A DNA stretch of 64,000 bases from Taibaiella koreensis (GTDB lineage Bacteria; Bacteroidota; Bacteroidia; Chitinophagales; Chitinophagaceae), in the NCBI RefSeq assembly GCF_003545715.1, contig NZ_QVNU01000010.1, positions 1-64,000 on the forward strand. Direction: 5' to 3'. The translations under genes and the position numbers were made by a program. Below the pieces are notes generated by a model that ran no database searches, was not told the DNA's origin, and saw only the letters and a list, made by a program, of their open reading frames with translations. Numbering within the stretch: position 1 is the first letter of the stretch; each line of letters opens with the position of its first letter. Below are positions 1 to 9,527 of the stretch, one piece after another.

Positions 1-189
1 GATATCGACGCTGCCGTCAAACAGGTTGGGGCTATAGAGGCTTGAAGCGCCATTGCCGCCGCCGCTGCGCGTGGCTTCCGTCTGCGCTTTGTTGCTGGCG
101 GGCGTACCGTCAAGGTCCTGGGCAGAGGCCAGCGCCGGGAATGATCCCAGAAAAATGCCCCAGAATAAGCGGTTAATGCAGGGTGTCAT
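1..189 (-). CDS. Secreted protein, N-terminal fragment
   Basis: The first 63 codons of a minus-strand gene are present; the rest lies outside the window. The ATG at 189 opens a typical signal peptide (MTPCINRLFWGIFLGSF...) ending near ALASAQ, a common cleavage context in Bacteroidota exported proteins. The mature start is rich in Gly, Ser and Asn and reaches SLYSPNLFDGSVDI, which resembles the start of large secreted YD/RHS-type or other repeat proteins in this phylum. That likeness is weak, so only export is claimed. No function is assigned. Confidence 0.6.
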   Translation of the reverse strand, partial: MTPCINRLFWGIFLGSFPALASAQDLDGTPASNKAQTEATRSGGGNGASSLYSPNLFDGSVDI

Positions 190-629
190 ATACTTGTTGA
201 AATATGGATAAGGATTGAAGCGCTCGGGTGCACAATGAGTGCCTGTATTTGTTTTGATGAATGTCGGGAAGGCAAGGGAATTGTCATTTGATCAGGAAGC
301 CGGCTTGCCCCTTAGTTGCTGCAAGCGGTCGATAGTATTCCGGTAGCGCGATGCTTGTGCATCATACCTGGGAAACGAAGGATTTTTCATGAATAAAGGG
401 GCGATTGTTTCCGGGGCAGGCGTTCCTGGATTGCTGCTCCCGCTAAAATGATCACAAATATTTGCAAAAAAAGGTCAGGCAAACGTTTCTTACAAACATT
501 TCTAAAAAAGAGTGGCTATCGGGACGGGAAAGTAGCAGCCGGGATTTTGGTTGATAAAACGCTGGTTAAATAATTGTCTGTTAAATAAATAGGCGACCAA
601 TTTATTGTGATTTTACAGGAAAAGGCCTG

Positions 630-661
630 AAAAAATTACAGGTTAAAACCTGTAATTTTTT
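630..661. terminator. Hairpin terminator
   Basis: A 15-bp perfect inverted repeat (arms 630-644 and 647-661, core ATTACAGGTT/AACCTGTAAT) is flanked by runs of A and T, so it could act on either strand. It lies well away from both neighbouring genes, so which transcript it ends is unclear. Confidence 0.6.
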
Positions 662-791
662 TATTGCATACTTTGAAAATATAAAAATAAGATAATTTGT
701 TTGCCCTGTTCATGGCACATCGGCGCTTCCCGGTCCGGGCTTGTCTGCAGCAGGTGTGAAGAGAATTGGCGGCTTACGCTTTCCTACGACA

Positions 792-814
792 AAGGGCGCC
801 GGATAGGCGCCCTT
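792..814 (-). terminator. Terminator of the downstream T9SS gene
   Basis: The 9-bp GC-rich stem AAGGGCGCC/GGCGCCCTT with loop GGATA lies 22 bp beyond the stop codon of the minus-strand gene ending at 837. On that strand it is followed by TTTGTCG. Position and stem strength fit an intrinsic terminator. Confidence 0.7.
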
Positions 815-836
815 ATGCTATATGTTTTTATGCAGA

Positions 837-2534
837 CTATTGCTTCACCACTTTCGTCATACCATTCCAGCGGCCGCTTTCGGAGCTGATGCTGATAAAG
901 TAAATACCGGGTGTCAGCTGGTTGCCTGTAATGCCTAGCTTGCCGTTCACTTTGGTCAGCGATCCATCGAAGATATCAACAGTTTTGCCCTGTACATCGG
1001 CGATCAGGATATGCAGGGTTTCATTATTATAACCGTCGATCGCCAGCTTGAAGCCGCTCCGGAAGGGGTTAGGATACAAGGTAACTCCCTGGGCCAGGGA
1101 AGGTTCTCCAATACCAGTAGGCGTTTCGGGACGGAAGCCGCCCGAAGTCCAGGGCACCAGCTTGGAACGCATGTCCAGGTTGAGCGGGCCCGAAGTGCCT
1201 GGCAAAGGGTAGGCGAGAAAAAGCCTGTCGTTAGCATTGTTCTGCCGGTTGAAGGAAAGCCTTGCCCCCGCGGCAATAGGCGAGCCCGGGAACAGAGCGA
1301 TATTGAAATAGACACCCGGCGCAGATGGCGAAATAAAGGTGGTGCCATTGTTGGATAGCCGCGTGGCGATATAATTGTGGTTGACATCGGTGTACCAGCC
1401 GTAATTGATCTGCGTGGAATTTTGGGAATAGGCGATGGCCGGCCACATGTTTTGCCCGCTTAGTGAGGTAGTGAGCAGGGTAGTCACCGCTGGTCCGCCG
1501 GGCGGTTTGGTACGGGCCAGCAGTTGGTTGGGATTGCGGTTAAAGATCACCGACCAGATATCGCCGCCGAAGTTATCGGGGCAGTCGAGATGGATATGAT
1601 CGTTCTCCGCCAGCCCGATGAGCCCGGTCGCGTTGACGACAGAATCGTCCCAGTTGAAGGGGACGGTGGGTGGCAACGCTGTTCTAAGCGTGGAAAAGCT
1701 CTGGTTGCGGATATACACCGGCTGCAACATGCTGGATACGGCATACATGGTATCCGAATTGTAGTAAGCGATCCGTACCCGGTCGCCGCTGGTGGCAAAG
1801 GCCACATCGGGCTTAATGCCCCAGGCAGTGGTGCCTGCTACCTGCAGCGCAAAGCCGCTGGAGGCGGTGAAGGGAGGGGCCGCAGTGTTGTCTAAAACCC
1901 TTACCCAGGTGCCGCCGGGATCGATAACAGCGCCGCCGCCATCCAGTATCACCGGTTCGTCCCAGGCAAAGGCGGCACGCTTCAGGTCCCAGGTATCCAT
2001 CTTGATACGGTTAAAGCCCCAGCGGACAGGCGAGCCGGATACTGCGGGCCGCAAGGGGATCGGGGGAAAATCCGGCGTAGGATTCAAGCCCCAGGGATGC
2101 CAGCGGTACAGATCGTAGTACGCGCCACCCTGGTAGTAAGATACGATCACATAAGTAATGGTACCGGTACTGTTCTGCAAAAGCCCTACGCTCATATAGG
2201 CCTTGGTTGTGGGCACGCTGATATAGCCGGTGTCGATAATAGCGCTGGTAGCGGGATTGCGCCGTATCCAGCCGATACCGCTGTTAACGAAGTTGCCGCC
2301 ATTCCAGCTGTAAACATACAAGTCCATGGGTGCGAAGGGACCGGTACCCATACCGCCCTGGTCGAAGGAGACATCGTTGTAGGAATAGGCCGATGTTTTG
2401 ATGGGAACATAAACCTTCATGGCGGTGGATGCCGGCATCACCAGATCGGGTGTGCCGGAAGGGAGAAATGTCTGCGCATGTAAGGACGTCGCAAATAAAG
2501 CCACAGTGAGGGCTCGGGAGATCTTTTTTATCAT
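837..2534 (-). CDS. Secreted protein with T9SS C-terminal sorting domain
   Basis: A 565-residue exported protein. The reading frame is open to 2699, but the ATG at 2534 is preferred because it starts a clean signal peptide (MIKKISRALTVALFATSLHAQ) and a TANNTTTG promoter box lies just upstream. The middle is rich in aromatic and Gly residues and resembles a beta-propeller or other all-beta fold with no named domain. The last ~80 residues are a type IX sorting domain: VTLYPNPFRSGFKLAI, a Gly/Asn turn, then LTPGIYFISISSESG and a basic end (KVVKQ). Such domains are recognised by the T9SS and removed at the surface. The substrate or role is unknown. Confidence 0.85.
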   Translation of the reverse strand: MIKKISRALTVALFATSLHAQTFLPSGTPDLVMPASTAMKVYVPIKTSAYSYNDVSFDQGGMGTGPFAPMDLYVYSWNGGNFVNSGIGWIRRNPATSAIIDTGYISVPTTKAYMSVGLLQNSTGTITYVIVSYYQGGAYYDLYRWHPWGLNPTPDFPPIPLRPAVSGSPVRWGFNRIKMDTWDLKRAAFAWDEPVILDGGGAVIDPGGTWVRVLDNTAAPPFTASSGFALQVAGTTAWGIKPDVAFATSGDRVRIAYYNSDTMYAVSSMLQPVYIRNQSFSTLRTALPPTVPFNWDDSVVNATGLIGLAENDHIHLDCPDNFGGDIWSVIFNRNPNQLLARTKPPGGPAVTTLLTTSLSGQNMWPAIAYSQNSTQINYGWYTDVNHNYIATRLSNNGTTFISPSAPGVYFNIALFPGSPIAAGARLSFNRQNNANDRLFLAYPLPGTSGPLNLDMRSKLVPWTSGGFRPETPTGIGEPSLAQGVTLYPNPFRSGFKLAIDGYNNETLHILIADVQGKTVDIFDGSLTKVNGKLGITGNQLTPGIYFISISSESGRWNGMTKVVKQ

Positions 2535-2554
2535 GTGTGTGGTGTTTGGTATGA

Positions 2555-2562
2555 CAAAAGTA
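2555..2562 (-). promoter_or_regulatory. Bacteroidota -7 promoter box
   Basis: The minus strand reads TACTTTTG, matching TANNTTTG, 20 nt before the ATG at 2534. No clear -33 TTTG is visible at the usual spacing. It supports the internal start chosen for this gene. Confidence 0.5.
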
Positions 2563-2791
2563 GATGTACTAAGCGGCGTACTGTCGCGCTTCGGGACAGT
2601 AGCGTTGCTAGTGGAAGACCGCGTGCAGCAAAGGTTCTGGAAGATCGGAAGCTGTAGTCCTCGTGCGGTACGTAAAGCAATACCATAGCGCAAAGTCATG
2701 CTCCCACATTAGAGAACATGCTGTGACAGCAAAAAATCACAAGCTATTTAGCTCAAGACATATCGTGCAATGGTTCCGGTTGGTTGTGGTA

Positions 2792-3331
2792 TCAGCCTTT
2801 GTCTTTTGTCAGGGTAAAGAAGACCCTGTTAGGTGGTACCGGTTTTTGGGGTTTGGCCTGCTGCCGGAAATGGTTCTTGATCAGTAGTCTGATGGAGCCG
2901 GCATTGCGTTCATGTGTATAGGCTTCGATCTGTTGAAGCTTCATCGTATGCCATCCGAAATCGATCACTTTTACCAATGCCTCATGCATATAGCCCATCC
3001 GGTGATGTGCCGGATCAAGCGTATAGCCGATCTCTGCTTTGTCCTGCTCTTTCGAAATATTCCAGAGACAAATGGTACCCATAAATGCCGGATCGCCTTT
3101 TTGTGTGAGTACCCAGAGTATCGATTGGCCCCTGGCAATCTCTCCTTGCACCCTGTTGATGAAGGCCTCGGTTTGTTCAACAGAAGAATGTCTGAAGTCG
3201 TCTAGCCAGGTATTCACTTCATCATTGGAGCGGTGTGCAAAAATAGCCAACTTGTCGCCTGCTTCGAGCTGTCTTAAGAGGAGGCGGTTGGTGGTCAGCT
3301 CCGGGAAGGGTATGAATGGGGTTTCGATCAT
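2792..3331 (-). CDS. GNAT-family N-acetyltransferase (RimJ/RimL type)
   Basis: A 179-residue cytosolic acetyltransferase. It opens with the RimJ/RimL-type strand TNRLLLRQLEAGD, followed by the central sheet FMGTICLWNISKEQDKAEIGY and the acyl-CoA loop region HHRMGYMHEALVKVIDFGW, where the usual Q/RxxGxG/A reads HHRMGYM. The C-terminal strand is IEAYTHERNAGSIRLLIKN. Family members transfer acetyl from acetyl-CoA to protein N-termini or small amines; the substrate here cannot be predicted. The gene stands alone between two T9SS cargo genes. Confidence 0.85.
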   Translation of the reverse strand: MIETPFIPFPELTTNRLLLRQLEAGDKLAIFAHRSNDEVNTWLDDFRHSSVEQTEAFINRVQGEIARGQSILWVLTQKGDPAFMGTICLWNISKEQDKAEIGYTLDPAHHRMGYMHEALVKVIDFGWHTMKLQQIEAYTHERNAGSIRLLIKNHFRQQAKPQKPVPPNRVFFTLTKDKG

Positions 3332-3578
3332 CGGTAATATATGGGCAGGGACGAAGGTGATGGTCGCTGCCGGTTTTCCGGAGCGGCAGGCGGTAATATT
3401 TTCCTGATAAAGTTAAGCAGTAAAACCCTATCGGCGGTCATTGGCGGCCAGGTAATGCTTGCTGTGCCCTATCAAAAGGCTGCTATGCGATATACTATTT
3501 TATGAATAGAGAACGAATAGGATAGCCGGCTACTATGCGACATGATTATGTAGGGTGCCCTGCTTGCGTCCCGCCCCT

Positions 3579-3586
3579 TAAATTTG
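3579..3586 (+). promoter_or_regulatory. -7 promoter box inside the longer reading frame
   Basis: TAAATTTG matches the Bacteroidota TANNTTTG box. It lies downstream of the first in-frame ATG at 3535 and 39 nt before a TTG codon at 3625, which implies that translation starts at the TTG and not at the ATG. Confidence 0.5.
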
Positions 3587-3624
3587 TTTGCAACAAAGAA
3601 CTGATAAAACCAAAATTTAGTCCA

Positions 3625-6600
3625 TTGAAAAAAAATCTATTCACCATCGCGGCAGTTTTTTGGGGTACCCTGAAGCTTGCCGCCCAGATTTCTGTTACCG
3701 CAACGGGAGGTACCACCGGGCCCACGGCCTACACCAATTTTACCACTGCCTTTGCGGCCATCAACAGCGGCACCCATACGGGATCGATAACGGTATCCGT
3801 TTCGGGGAACTTTTCTGAGAGCGCTACGCCTACCATCAATTCCAGCGGTACCGGTTCGGCCAGCTATACGGCGATCCTCATTAAGCCTGCGGCGGGCGCC
3901 ACGCCTGTGATCACCAATACAGGCGATAATACGGCTGCCATCAAGTTGGATGGGGCCGATAATGTGACCATCGACGGCTCCAATGCACCGGGTGGTACCA
4001 GCCGGGACCTTACCTTTGTCAATACAAATTCCATTGGATCCGGCAAGGCCTGTAACATCTGGCTGGCCAGCAAAAGCGGCAATGGCGCCACAAACAATGT
4101 TATTAAGAACTGTAAGCTTGCCGGTTCCGGATTTTCGGGCGGCGCGGCCTATATGGGCGTTTGCATCTACAGCAGCAATTCCACCCTGGCGGGTTACTGG
4201 GAGGCGGGCGCACCTACGGTGAGCGCCAATAGCAACAACCTGATCCAGAACAACCTGATGAACGGTACCAATGCCGGCGTGGTGTTCATGGGCGGCGCCA
4301 GCGTAGGAGAAACAGGCAACCAGGTTATTGGCAATGTGATAGGGGACAATACCAGCGCCACCAATCTCAAATTTACCAATGTAGGGGTGTACCTGCTCAA
4401 CCAGGCCAGCTTCAAGATCGACCAGAACACGTTTACCTGGATCTCGGCCGGCAATACCAATGTGGCCCCGGGAGGCATCTCAATAGGCGCAGGCTGTACC
4501 AATGGTACCATTGCCCGCAATACGATGACCAATATCCGGTTCAGCCAGACGACCGTGCTTACAGGTGGCATCCTGCTGCGTGCAGGCGCATCCAATGGTA
4601 TTGCGATCTCCAACAATTTTATCTCCGACGTGGCTTCGGCAGGATCAAGTACCAATGCAACCAATAATGCTTACGGCATCGCTATCGGCGCCGGTACGGG
4701 TTATGATATTGCTTTTAACTCGGTGCACATGAATACCAACCCGACCACTACAGCCAATGGCTACCAGGCGGCGCTGTATGTGGATGCCGCAGTCAATACG
4801 GTCCAGGTACGGAATAACCTGCTGGTGCAGGCCAGCGCCAATACGACCAATAAATTCAGCGTGTATGCCGCCAGTGCCAATCCTACCGGCGCTACCATAG
4901 ACTATAACGATTATTACAGCAGCGGTACCTCCCTGGCTTATGCCGGATCGGCGCAGGCGGGGCTGACCGATGTACAGGCCAACCTGCAAAACAATCTTGC
5001 ACATTCGAAGAATGTGCTCCCCGTATTTGTCTCTGCGACCGACCTGCACCTGCAGGCCACCAATGCCAGCAATGTAACCAACCTGCAAGGCGCAGGGATA
5101 GCGATCACAGGTATCAATGTCGATTTTGACGGCACTGCCCGGCCGGTCAATCCCACACTAGGCGCACATGAGCTGGTATCGGTTCCCTGTACCACACCTG
5201 CGGCACCCACAGCGCCTGCAGCTTCCCGTTGTGGTCCCGGCACGCTTATACTTACGGCCACCGGCGCCACAGGTACCACGCTCAACTGGTATAGTGGTCC
5301 TACAGGTGGCCCGGTCATCGGCACCGGTAGTCCTTTTACTACGCCTAGCAACAGCGCGACCACCACTTATTATGTATCTGCCGCTTCCGGTACCTGTGAG
5401 AGCCCCCGTACAGCTGTCGTATGTACGGTCAAGGATAAGCCTGTAGCCGGTGTTACACCTGCGGGAACGGTACAAGCCTGTGCCGGAAGTACGCTTACCC
5501 TTACCGGCTCGGGAACGGGCAGCTACCAATGGCTTAACGCTACCGGTCCTATCGGCGGCGCAGTGAATACAACATTGGTTACCGGAACGGCAGGCAACTA
5601 TCGTCTGGTAGTGACCAATATCACTTCGGGCTGTGCCGATACCACAACGGCTGTAGCGGTTACGATCAATCCGTTGCCCGTAGTATCGCTGGGCAGGGAT
5701 ACCATATTCTGTTCAGGTAACAGCCTGGTACTGGACGCAGGCAATGCCGGCGCTTCTTTTCTTTGGGATAATAGCGCCACCACACAAACGCGGACAGTAA
5801 CCAACAGCGGTACTTATTTTGTAAAAGTAACCAACAGCAGCAACTGCCTGGCCAGGGATACGATACAGGTGACGGTAAATCCGACGCCCACTGTAAACCT
5901 GGGTATCGATACCAATCTTTGCGAAGGCATCAGTTATGTGCTGCAGGCCGGCAATACCGGCGCCAGCTACCTTTGGAATGACAACACTACAGCGCAAACC
6001 AAAACGGTAACGGCTTCGGGATCCTATTCTGTAAAAGTGACGAACGGTTTTAACTGCAGCGCCCGCGATACTGTGGTAGCCACTTTCTACCCCATACCGG
6101 TGGTAGCGCTGGGCAGCGATAAGGATATCTGCGCCGATGCCACAGTAATACTCGATGCCGGCAACCCCGGTGAGACTTATATCTGGGACGATGGCTCCAC
6201 ACAGCAAACAAGGGTGGTCGACGCCTCTGGTACCTACTATGTTACCGTCAGCAATATTGCGCATTGCAAGGGCAGCGATACCGTGCAGGCGATCGTGCAT
6301 CCCCTGCCGGTCGTTAACCTGGGCAACGATACCGTTTTTTGCCATGGCAATGTCCTGACGCTGGACGCGGGTAATCCGGGTGCGGCTTATCTCTGGAGCG
6401 ACAACAGTACCGACCGTACGCTGGATGCCGGCGCTACCGGTACTTATAGTGTAGTGGTAACCGATCAGTATGCCTGTAAAGCCTCCGATGCGATCGATAT
6501 TCTGGTAAAAGGCCTGCCACAAGGCGTGATCAACGCGGTATACGGAGAAGCGGCTACTTATACCTTTAATATACTCGATGCGCAATATGTCACTTCCTGC

Positions 6601-7038
6601 ATCTGGGATTTCGGCGATGGATCGCCTTCCGCTACTGTAAGCGATGCCAGCGCATTGGTACAGCATACTTATCATCGCAATGGTATTTTCCCTGTGCGTG
6701 CCAGGTTGCTGGGCCAATGCAACGACAGCCTGACGCCCATGCGTACTGTCGAGGTATTTGACGCCTCGGGTACGGGCATTCCCGTCATCGGGGACGACAA
6801 AGACCTGTTGTTGTATCCCAACCCGGCTACAGACAGGCTGATCCTGGAAAGTAAAGGCCAGCTGCGCATGGTACAGGTGATCGTATCCAACGTGCTGGGC
6901 CAGGTGGTATATAATGCAAAGGTGGATCATGCCGACAAATACCAATTGCCCACCGGCACCCTCGGCTCAGGTATGTACACCGTAATAGTGGCCACGGATA
7001 GAGGTACGATCGTCAGAAAATTAGAAATAAGAAAGTAA
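3625..7038 (+). CDS. Large T9SS-exported beta-helix/Ig-like protein (TTG start)
   Basis: About 1137 residues. The frame opens at ATG 3535, but those first 30 residues are not a signal peptide. Translation from TTG 3625 gives MKKNLFTIAAVFWGTLKLAAQ, a textbook one, with a promoter box between the two codons. Domains in order: a right-handed beta-helix of Asn/Gly-rich coils (about residues 60-450, e.g. NNLIQNNLMNGTNAGVVFMG), an Ig-like domain (CTTPAAPTAPAASRCGPG), a second Ig-like segment, four ~75-residue repeats each opening like VSLGRDTIFCSG, a PKD domain (CIWDFGDGSP), and a T9SS sorting domain (LLLYPNPATDRLILES to RKLEIRK). This is the layout of cell-surface adhesins or polysaccharide-binding proteins; the ligand is unknown. 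Confidence 0.85.
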   Translation: MKKNLFTIAAVFWGTLKLAAQISVTATGGTTGPTAYTNFTTAFAAINSGTHTGSITVSVSGNFSESATPTINSSGTGSASYTAILIKPAAGATPVITNTGDNTAAIKLDGADNVTIDGSNAPGGTSRDLTFVNTNSIGSGKACNIWLASKSGNGATNNVIKNCKLAGSGFSGGAAYMGVCIYSSNSTLAGYWEAGAPTVSANSNNLIQNNLMNGTNAGVVFMGGASVGETGNQVIGNVIGDNTSATNLKFTNVGVYLLNQASFKIDQNTFTWISAGNTNVAPGGISIGAGCTNGTIARNTMTNIRFSQTTVLTGGILLRAGASNGIAISNNFISDVASAGSSTNATNNAYGIAIGAGTGYDIAFNSVHMNTNPTTTANGYQAALYVDAAVNTVQVRNNLLVQASANTTNKFSVYAASANPTGATIDYNDYYSSGTSLAYAGSAQAGLTDVQANLQNNLAHSKNVLPVFVSATDLHLQATNASNVTNLQGAGIAITGINVDFDGTARPVNPTLGAHELVSVPCTTPAAPTAPAASRCGPGTLILTATGATGTTLNWYSGPTGGPVIGTGSPFTTPSNSATTTYYVSAASGTCESPRTAVVCTVKDKPVAGVTPAGTVQACAGSTLTLTGSGTGSYQWLNATGPIGGAVNTTLVTGTAGNYRLVVTNITSGCADTTTAVAVTINPLPVVSLGRDTIFCSGNSLVLDAGNAGASFLWDNSATTQTRTVTNSGTYFVKVTNSSNCLARDTIQVTVNPTPTVNLGIDTNLCEGISYVLQAGNTGASYLWNDNTTAQTKTVTASGSYSVKVTNGFNCSARDTVVATFYPIPVVALGSDKDICADATVILDAGNPGETYIWDDGSTQQTRVVDASGTYYVTVSNIAHCKGSDTVQAIVHPLPVVNLGNDTVFCHGNVLTLDAGNPGAAYLWSDNSTDRTLDAGATGTYSVVVTDQYACKASDAIDILVKGLPQGVINAVYGEAATYTFNILDAQYVTSCIWDFGDGSPSATVSDASALVQHTYHRNGIFPVRARLLGQCNDSLTPMRTVEVFDASGTGIPVIGDDKDLLLYPNPATDRLILESKGQLRMVQVIVSNVLGQVVYNAKVDHADKYQLPTGTLGSGMYTVIVATDRGTIVRKLEIRK

Positions 7039-7066
7039 GGCCCTTTCTTGCCCCTTTTTTCAAAGC

Positions 7067-7109
7067 AATAACCAACGCCTTAGCATATAACTCTGAGGCG
7101 TTGGTTATT
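7067..7109 (+). terminator. Strong terminator of the beta-helix gene
   Basis: A perfect 14-bp stem (AATAACCAACGCCT at 7067-7080, its complement at 7096-7109), a 15-nt loop, then TTTTATTG. It begins 28 nt after the stop codon. Confidence 0.85.
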
Positions 7110-7204
7110 TTTATTGTATAGATGCCGGTGTGATCTTTTTGTATATAAGCTGGCGCGTGCCTCGCGTGTGCCCATTAAACTGTCTTGTAGCGGTAGCACA
7201 GTGA

Positions 7205-7392
7205 TTTTTCTCACAAAGACACAACGGTACAAAGTAATACAAAGGCATGGTATGTTTGTGCCGTAGCAAAAACATTTCCCTGCATCGATGCGCCACAGCG
7301 GGCAATACAATCCAACACTTGCAAGAGAAAGAATGCAGCAGAAGAAGAAGAAACCCGCAAAGAGCACAAAGGTTACGCAAAGATCGCAAAGA
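7205..7392. repeat. Degenerate CAAAG-type intergenic repeats
   Basis: Short units of the type CGCAAAG and CACAAAG recur at 7211-7234 and 7355-7391. A related stretch (CATCTTTGCG...CCTTTGCGG) is at 20869-20898. I recall such CGCAAAG runs as common non-coding sequence in Bacteroidota genomes; no function is known to me. Confidence 0.4.
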
Positions 7393-7710
7393 CCCATATC
7401 AAGGATAAGAATAGCTAAGGGCAACAGATGCTTGACGTCTCCGTGTGCCCGTATCTGAGCTATAATAAAGCGTCCGGAATCCTTTTCCCTTCACATGCCT
7501 CGTATCTGGATGAACGTATAATGTTTACAGTCCTGGTAAGCAGAAAACCATAAACATATCATTGCTCATGCTGACATCTGTGGCATCATGGAAGCATATC
7601 GATAGGGATGATGGTTGCGCCGAGCTTGGCGCCCTTTGCGTTAGGTAGGGGTTTTCGGCATACCACTTGATTATAGCGCCGGCAATCATTTTTCTTGGCG
7701 CACAAGAAAA

Positions 7711-7735
7711 GAGCCGCTCCGTTATGAAGCGACCC
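7711..7735 (-). terminator. Terminator of the DNRLRE T9SS gene
   Basis: On the minus strand, GGGTCGCT pairs with AGCGGCTC (two G-U pairs) across a 9-nt loop and is followed by TTTTCTT. It lies 23 nt beyond the stop codon at 7758. Confidence 0.65.
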
Positions 7736-7757
7736 TTGATCCTATACTATAGACCTG

Positions 7758-9299
7758 CTATTCTTTTACTGCTTTAACTTTTGCGTTCAGGCCCGCTCCT
7801 GTTACGCTCAGGTAATACATGCCGGCCGGCAAGGCGCGGGCATCCTGGTATATCGTCTGGTCTCCCTCTTTTACAGCCTGTGTGGTATTCCGGAGCAGTT
7901 TACCGGTAACATCATAGACATTTATGGCGATGGCGCCACGGGCGGCGGCAGATAACCGGATATTCCAGCCATCCTTTGTGGGGTTGGGCGACAGCGTTAC
8001 GATAGAAGAACCTGTGGCTGTTTCGCTAACACCCGTTGCGGGTGCGCCCGGACCGGCTGGGCGGTTCTGGCCCATGCAGAACTGTACACACCGATCGGTG
8101 GTTTGTCCCAGCGAGTTTGTCGTCTTAAGACAAATATAGTTTCCTGAAGGACCAGTAGGAAAGGTATGGTTAAGGGTGGGTGTGGTTGCGATCTGTGTGC
8201 CATTCAGCGACCAGCTATAGGAGCTTTGACCTGGAACGGCAGCAAAGCTATAGCTATAGGGTGTGGCAGTGCTGGAACAATAGGTAAAGTCGCCGGATGA
8301 GGGTGTTCCGAATGTGGGATTATCGCCAGGACAGATGTAAATGCATTTGGCGCATTTGCCCATACCGCTTGGCGTGGTTACATTGAGGCAGACAGGTATG
8401 CTGGGTGGGCTGAGCAGGGGCGTATTAACGCTTGGTGTATTACCACCCGGGTTTCCCTGGATCGACCAGTTATAGGTACCCTGGTTGGGATTGTTGGCGG
8501 TAAGCGTATAGATATACGGATTCATAGAGTTGGCGCAATAGCTAAAGCCGGCATCGCAAACCTCATAGGTCACCTCAAGCGCCGGCCAGATGCTATTGTC
8601 TGCAGCATCGCTGGATGCATAAAGCTGTGACCGGTAGTGCATTTCGGTCTGGAGCTGGAGCATAAAGCCGTTATTGGCATAGGGGTCGGTGGCCAGACCC
8701 GAAACAATGGCCTGTACCATAGCCCTTACGTCTATAGCGGGCACAGTCCAGTTGTACTGCGCCCCTGTAACCGGGATGGTAGCCCAGTTGGCATTTGTAG
8801 GGTCGGTACCGATCGATTGTGCGCTGTTCCAGGTTATGGTTTGTTCCTTCCAGTTATTGGGGCTGTTGACATTTCCGTTACCGGGCAACACTCTTTTTAC
8901 CCAGCCGGGATTGGTATTGGGCATGGGAGTACCCGGATAATAATTGTTACCCGCCTGCTGGTTGGGCAAAAGAGATGGGGTATACAACCGCAGCTTGGCG
9001 CTGGTGATCGTGGCATTGGTGGGGATGGTACTCAGCTGGGTGAACCGGATATAGGTCCTGGTTGTCCCGGTGCTGCAGGAGCCCCAGGTCCACTTGGTAA
9101 TGCTGCATTCCGGTGAGTTACCGAAATTCTGGCTGGCAGGTGTTGTTGTGTATCCGTTGGGTATGCAGGTAGTGTTGTCCAGGCCCCATACAAAGGCGTC
9201 TTCGCCTACGGCGGCGCCGGGCTTGAAGGTGACGGAGGTTTGGGCTGTCGCCGTTGTCGCGGCGAGGGCCAGAAGCGCAATGTGGATCGCTTTCATCAT
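7758..9299 (-). CDS. T9SS-exported protein with DNRLRE-like domain
   Basis: A 513-residue exported protein. The signal peptide is M(M)KAIHIALLALAATTATAQ; either of the first two Met codons may start it. Residues ~20-245 resemble the DNRLRE/carbohydrate-binding beta-sandwich found in cell-surface proteins: TSVTFKPGAAVGEDAFVWG near the start, then ITSAKLRLYTPSLLP and a final strand WPALEVTYEVC. Two Cys-rich PKD/Ig-like segments follow, each with YSWSLNGTQ- or YNWSIQGNP-type cores. The end is a T9SS sorting domain (VTLSPNPTKDGWNIRLS to LPAGMYYLSVTGAG). Probably a surface adhesin; the ligand is unknown. Confidence 0.8.
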   Translation of the reverse strand: MMKAIHIALLALAATTATAQTSVTFKPGAAVGEDAFVWGLDNTTCIPNGYTTTPASQNFGNSPECSITKWTWGSCSTGTTRTYIRFTQLSTIPTNATITSAKLRLYTPSLLPNQQAGNNYYPGTPMPNTNPGWVKRVLPGNGNVNSPNNWKEQTITWNSAQSIGTDPTNANWATIPVTGAQYNWTVPAIDVRAMVQAIVSGLATDPYANNGFMLQLQTEMHYRSQLYASSDAADNSIWPALEVTYEVCDAGFSYCANSMNPYIYTLTANNPNQGTYNWSIQGNPGGNTPSVNTPLLSPPSIPVCLNVTTPSGMGKCAKCIYICPGDNPTFGTPSSGDFTYCSSTATPYSYSFAAVPGQSSYSWSLNGTQIATTPTLNHTFPTGPSGNYICLKTTNSLGQTTDRCVQFCMGQNRPAGPGAPATGVSETATGSSIVTLSPNPTKDGWNIRLSAAARGAIAINVYDVTGKLLRNTTQAVKEGDQTIYQDARALPAGMYYLSVTGAGLNAKVKAVKE

Positions 9300-9527
9300 A
9301 ATGTGTGTTTTGGATTAAAGAAAATAATTGTATATCGGTGAGGGTAATGCCATGAGACCGGGCTGTTCCCTATTTGTGCTTCAATGCTATGAAGATAACG
9401 GCAGGCCCCGGCGGAGGCAAGCAGTGATTCAGAAGTGTGCCGATCAATTTGATAAATGTGCGTATAGGCATAAGCCAAGAAAAGCGGCGGCGGAAAGCGT
9501 TACTTTAGCAGTCAATTGACTGTCTCT

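Larger units (their letters stand above)
190..836. other. Intergenic region without a supported gene
   Basis: About 650 bp between two minus-strand genes. It contains two hairpins described separately and AT-rich sequence upstream of the partial gene. A 62-codon plus-strand reading frame at 701-889 overlaps the end of the next gene and has no supporting feature. Confidence 0.6.
7039..7757. other. Intergenic region with degenerate CAAAG repeats
   Basis: About 720 bp between convergent T9SS genes. Both ends carry terminators. The middle has no convincing gene: the minus-strand frames at 7080-7424 translate the short CAAAG repeats into LC-rich peptides of the kind seen as spurious proteins in many Bacteroidota genomes. 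Confidence 0.6.

Noticed and set aside
5713-6945. Long minus-strand frame of 410 codons opposite the beta-helix/Ig gene
   Set aside because: It is a shadow produced by the repetitive, GC-rich coding strand; the plus-strand gene has all domains and signals.
7080-7424. Two overlapping minus-strand frames of 92 and 114 codons
   Set aside because: They translate CAAAG-type repeat DNA into LC-rich peptides and have no start signals or family.
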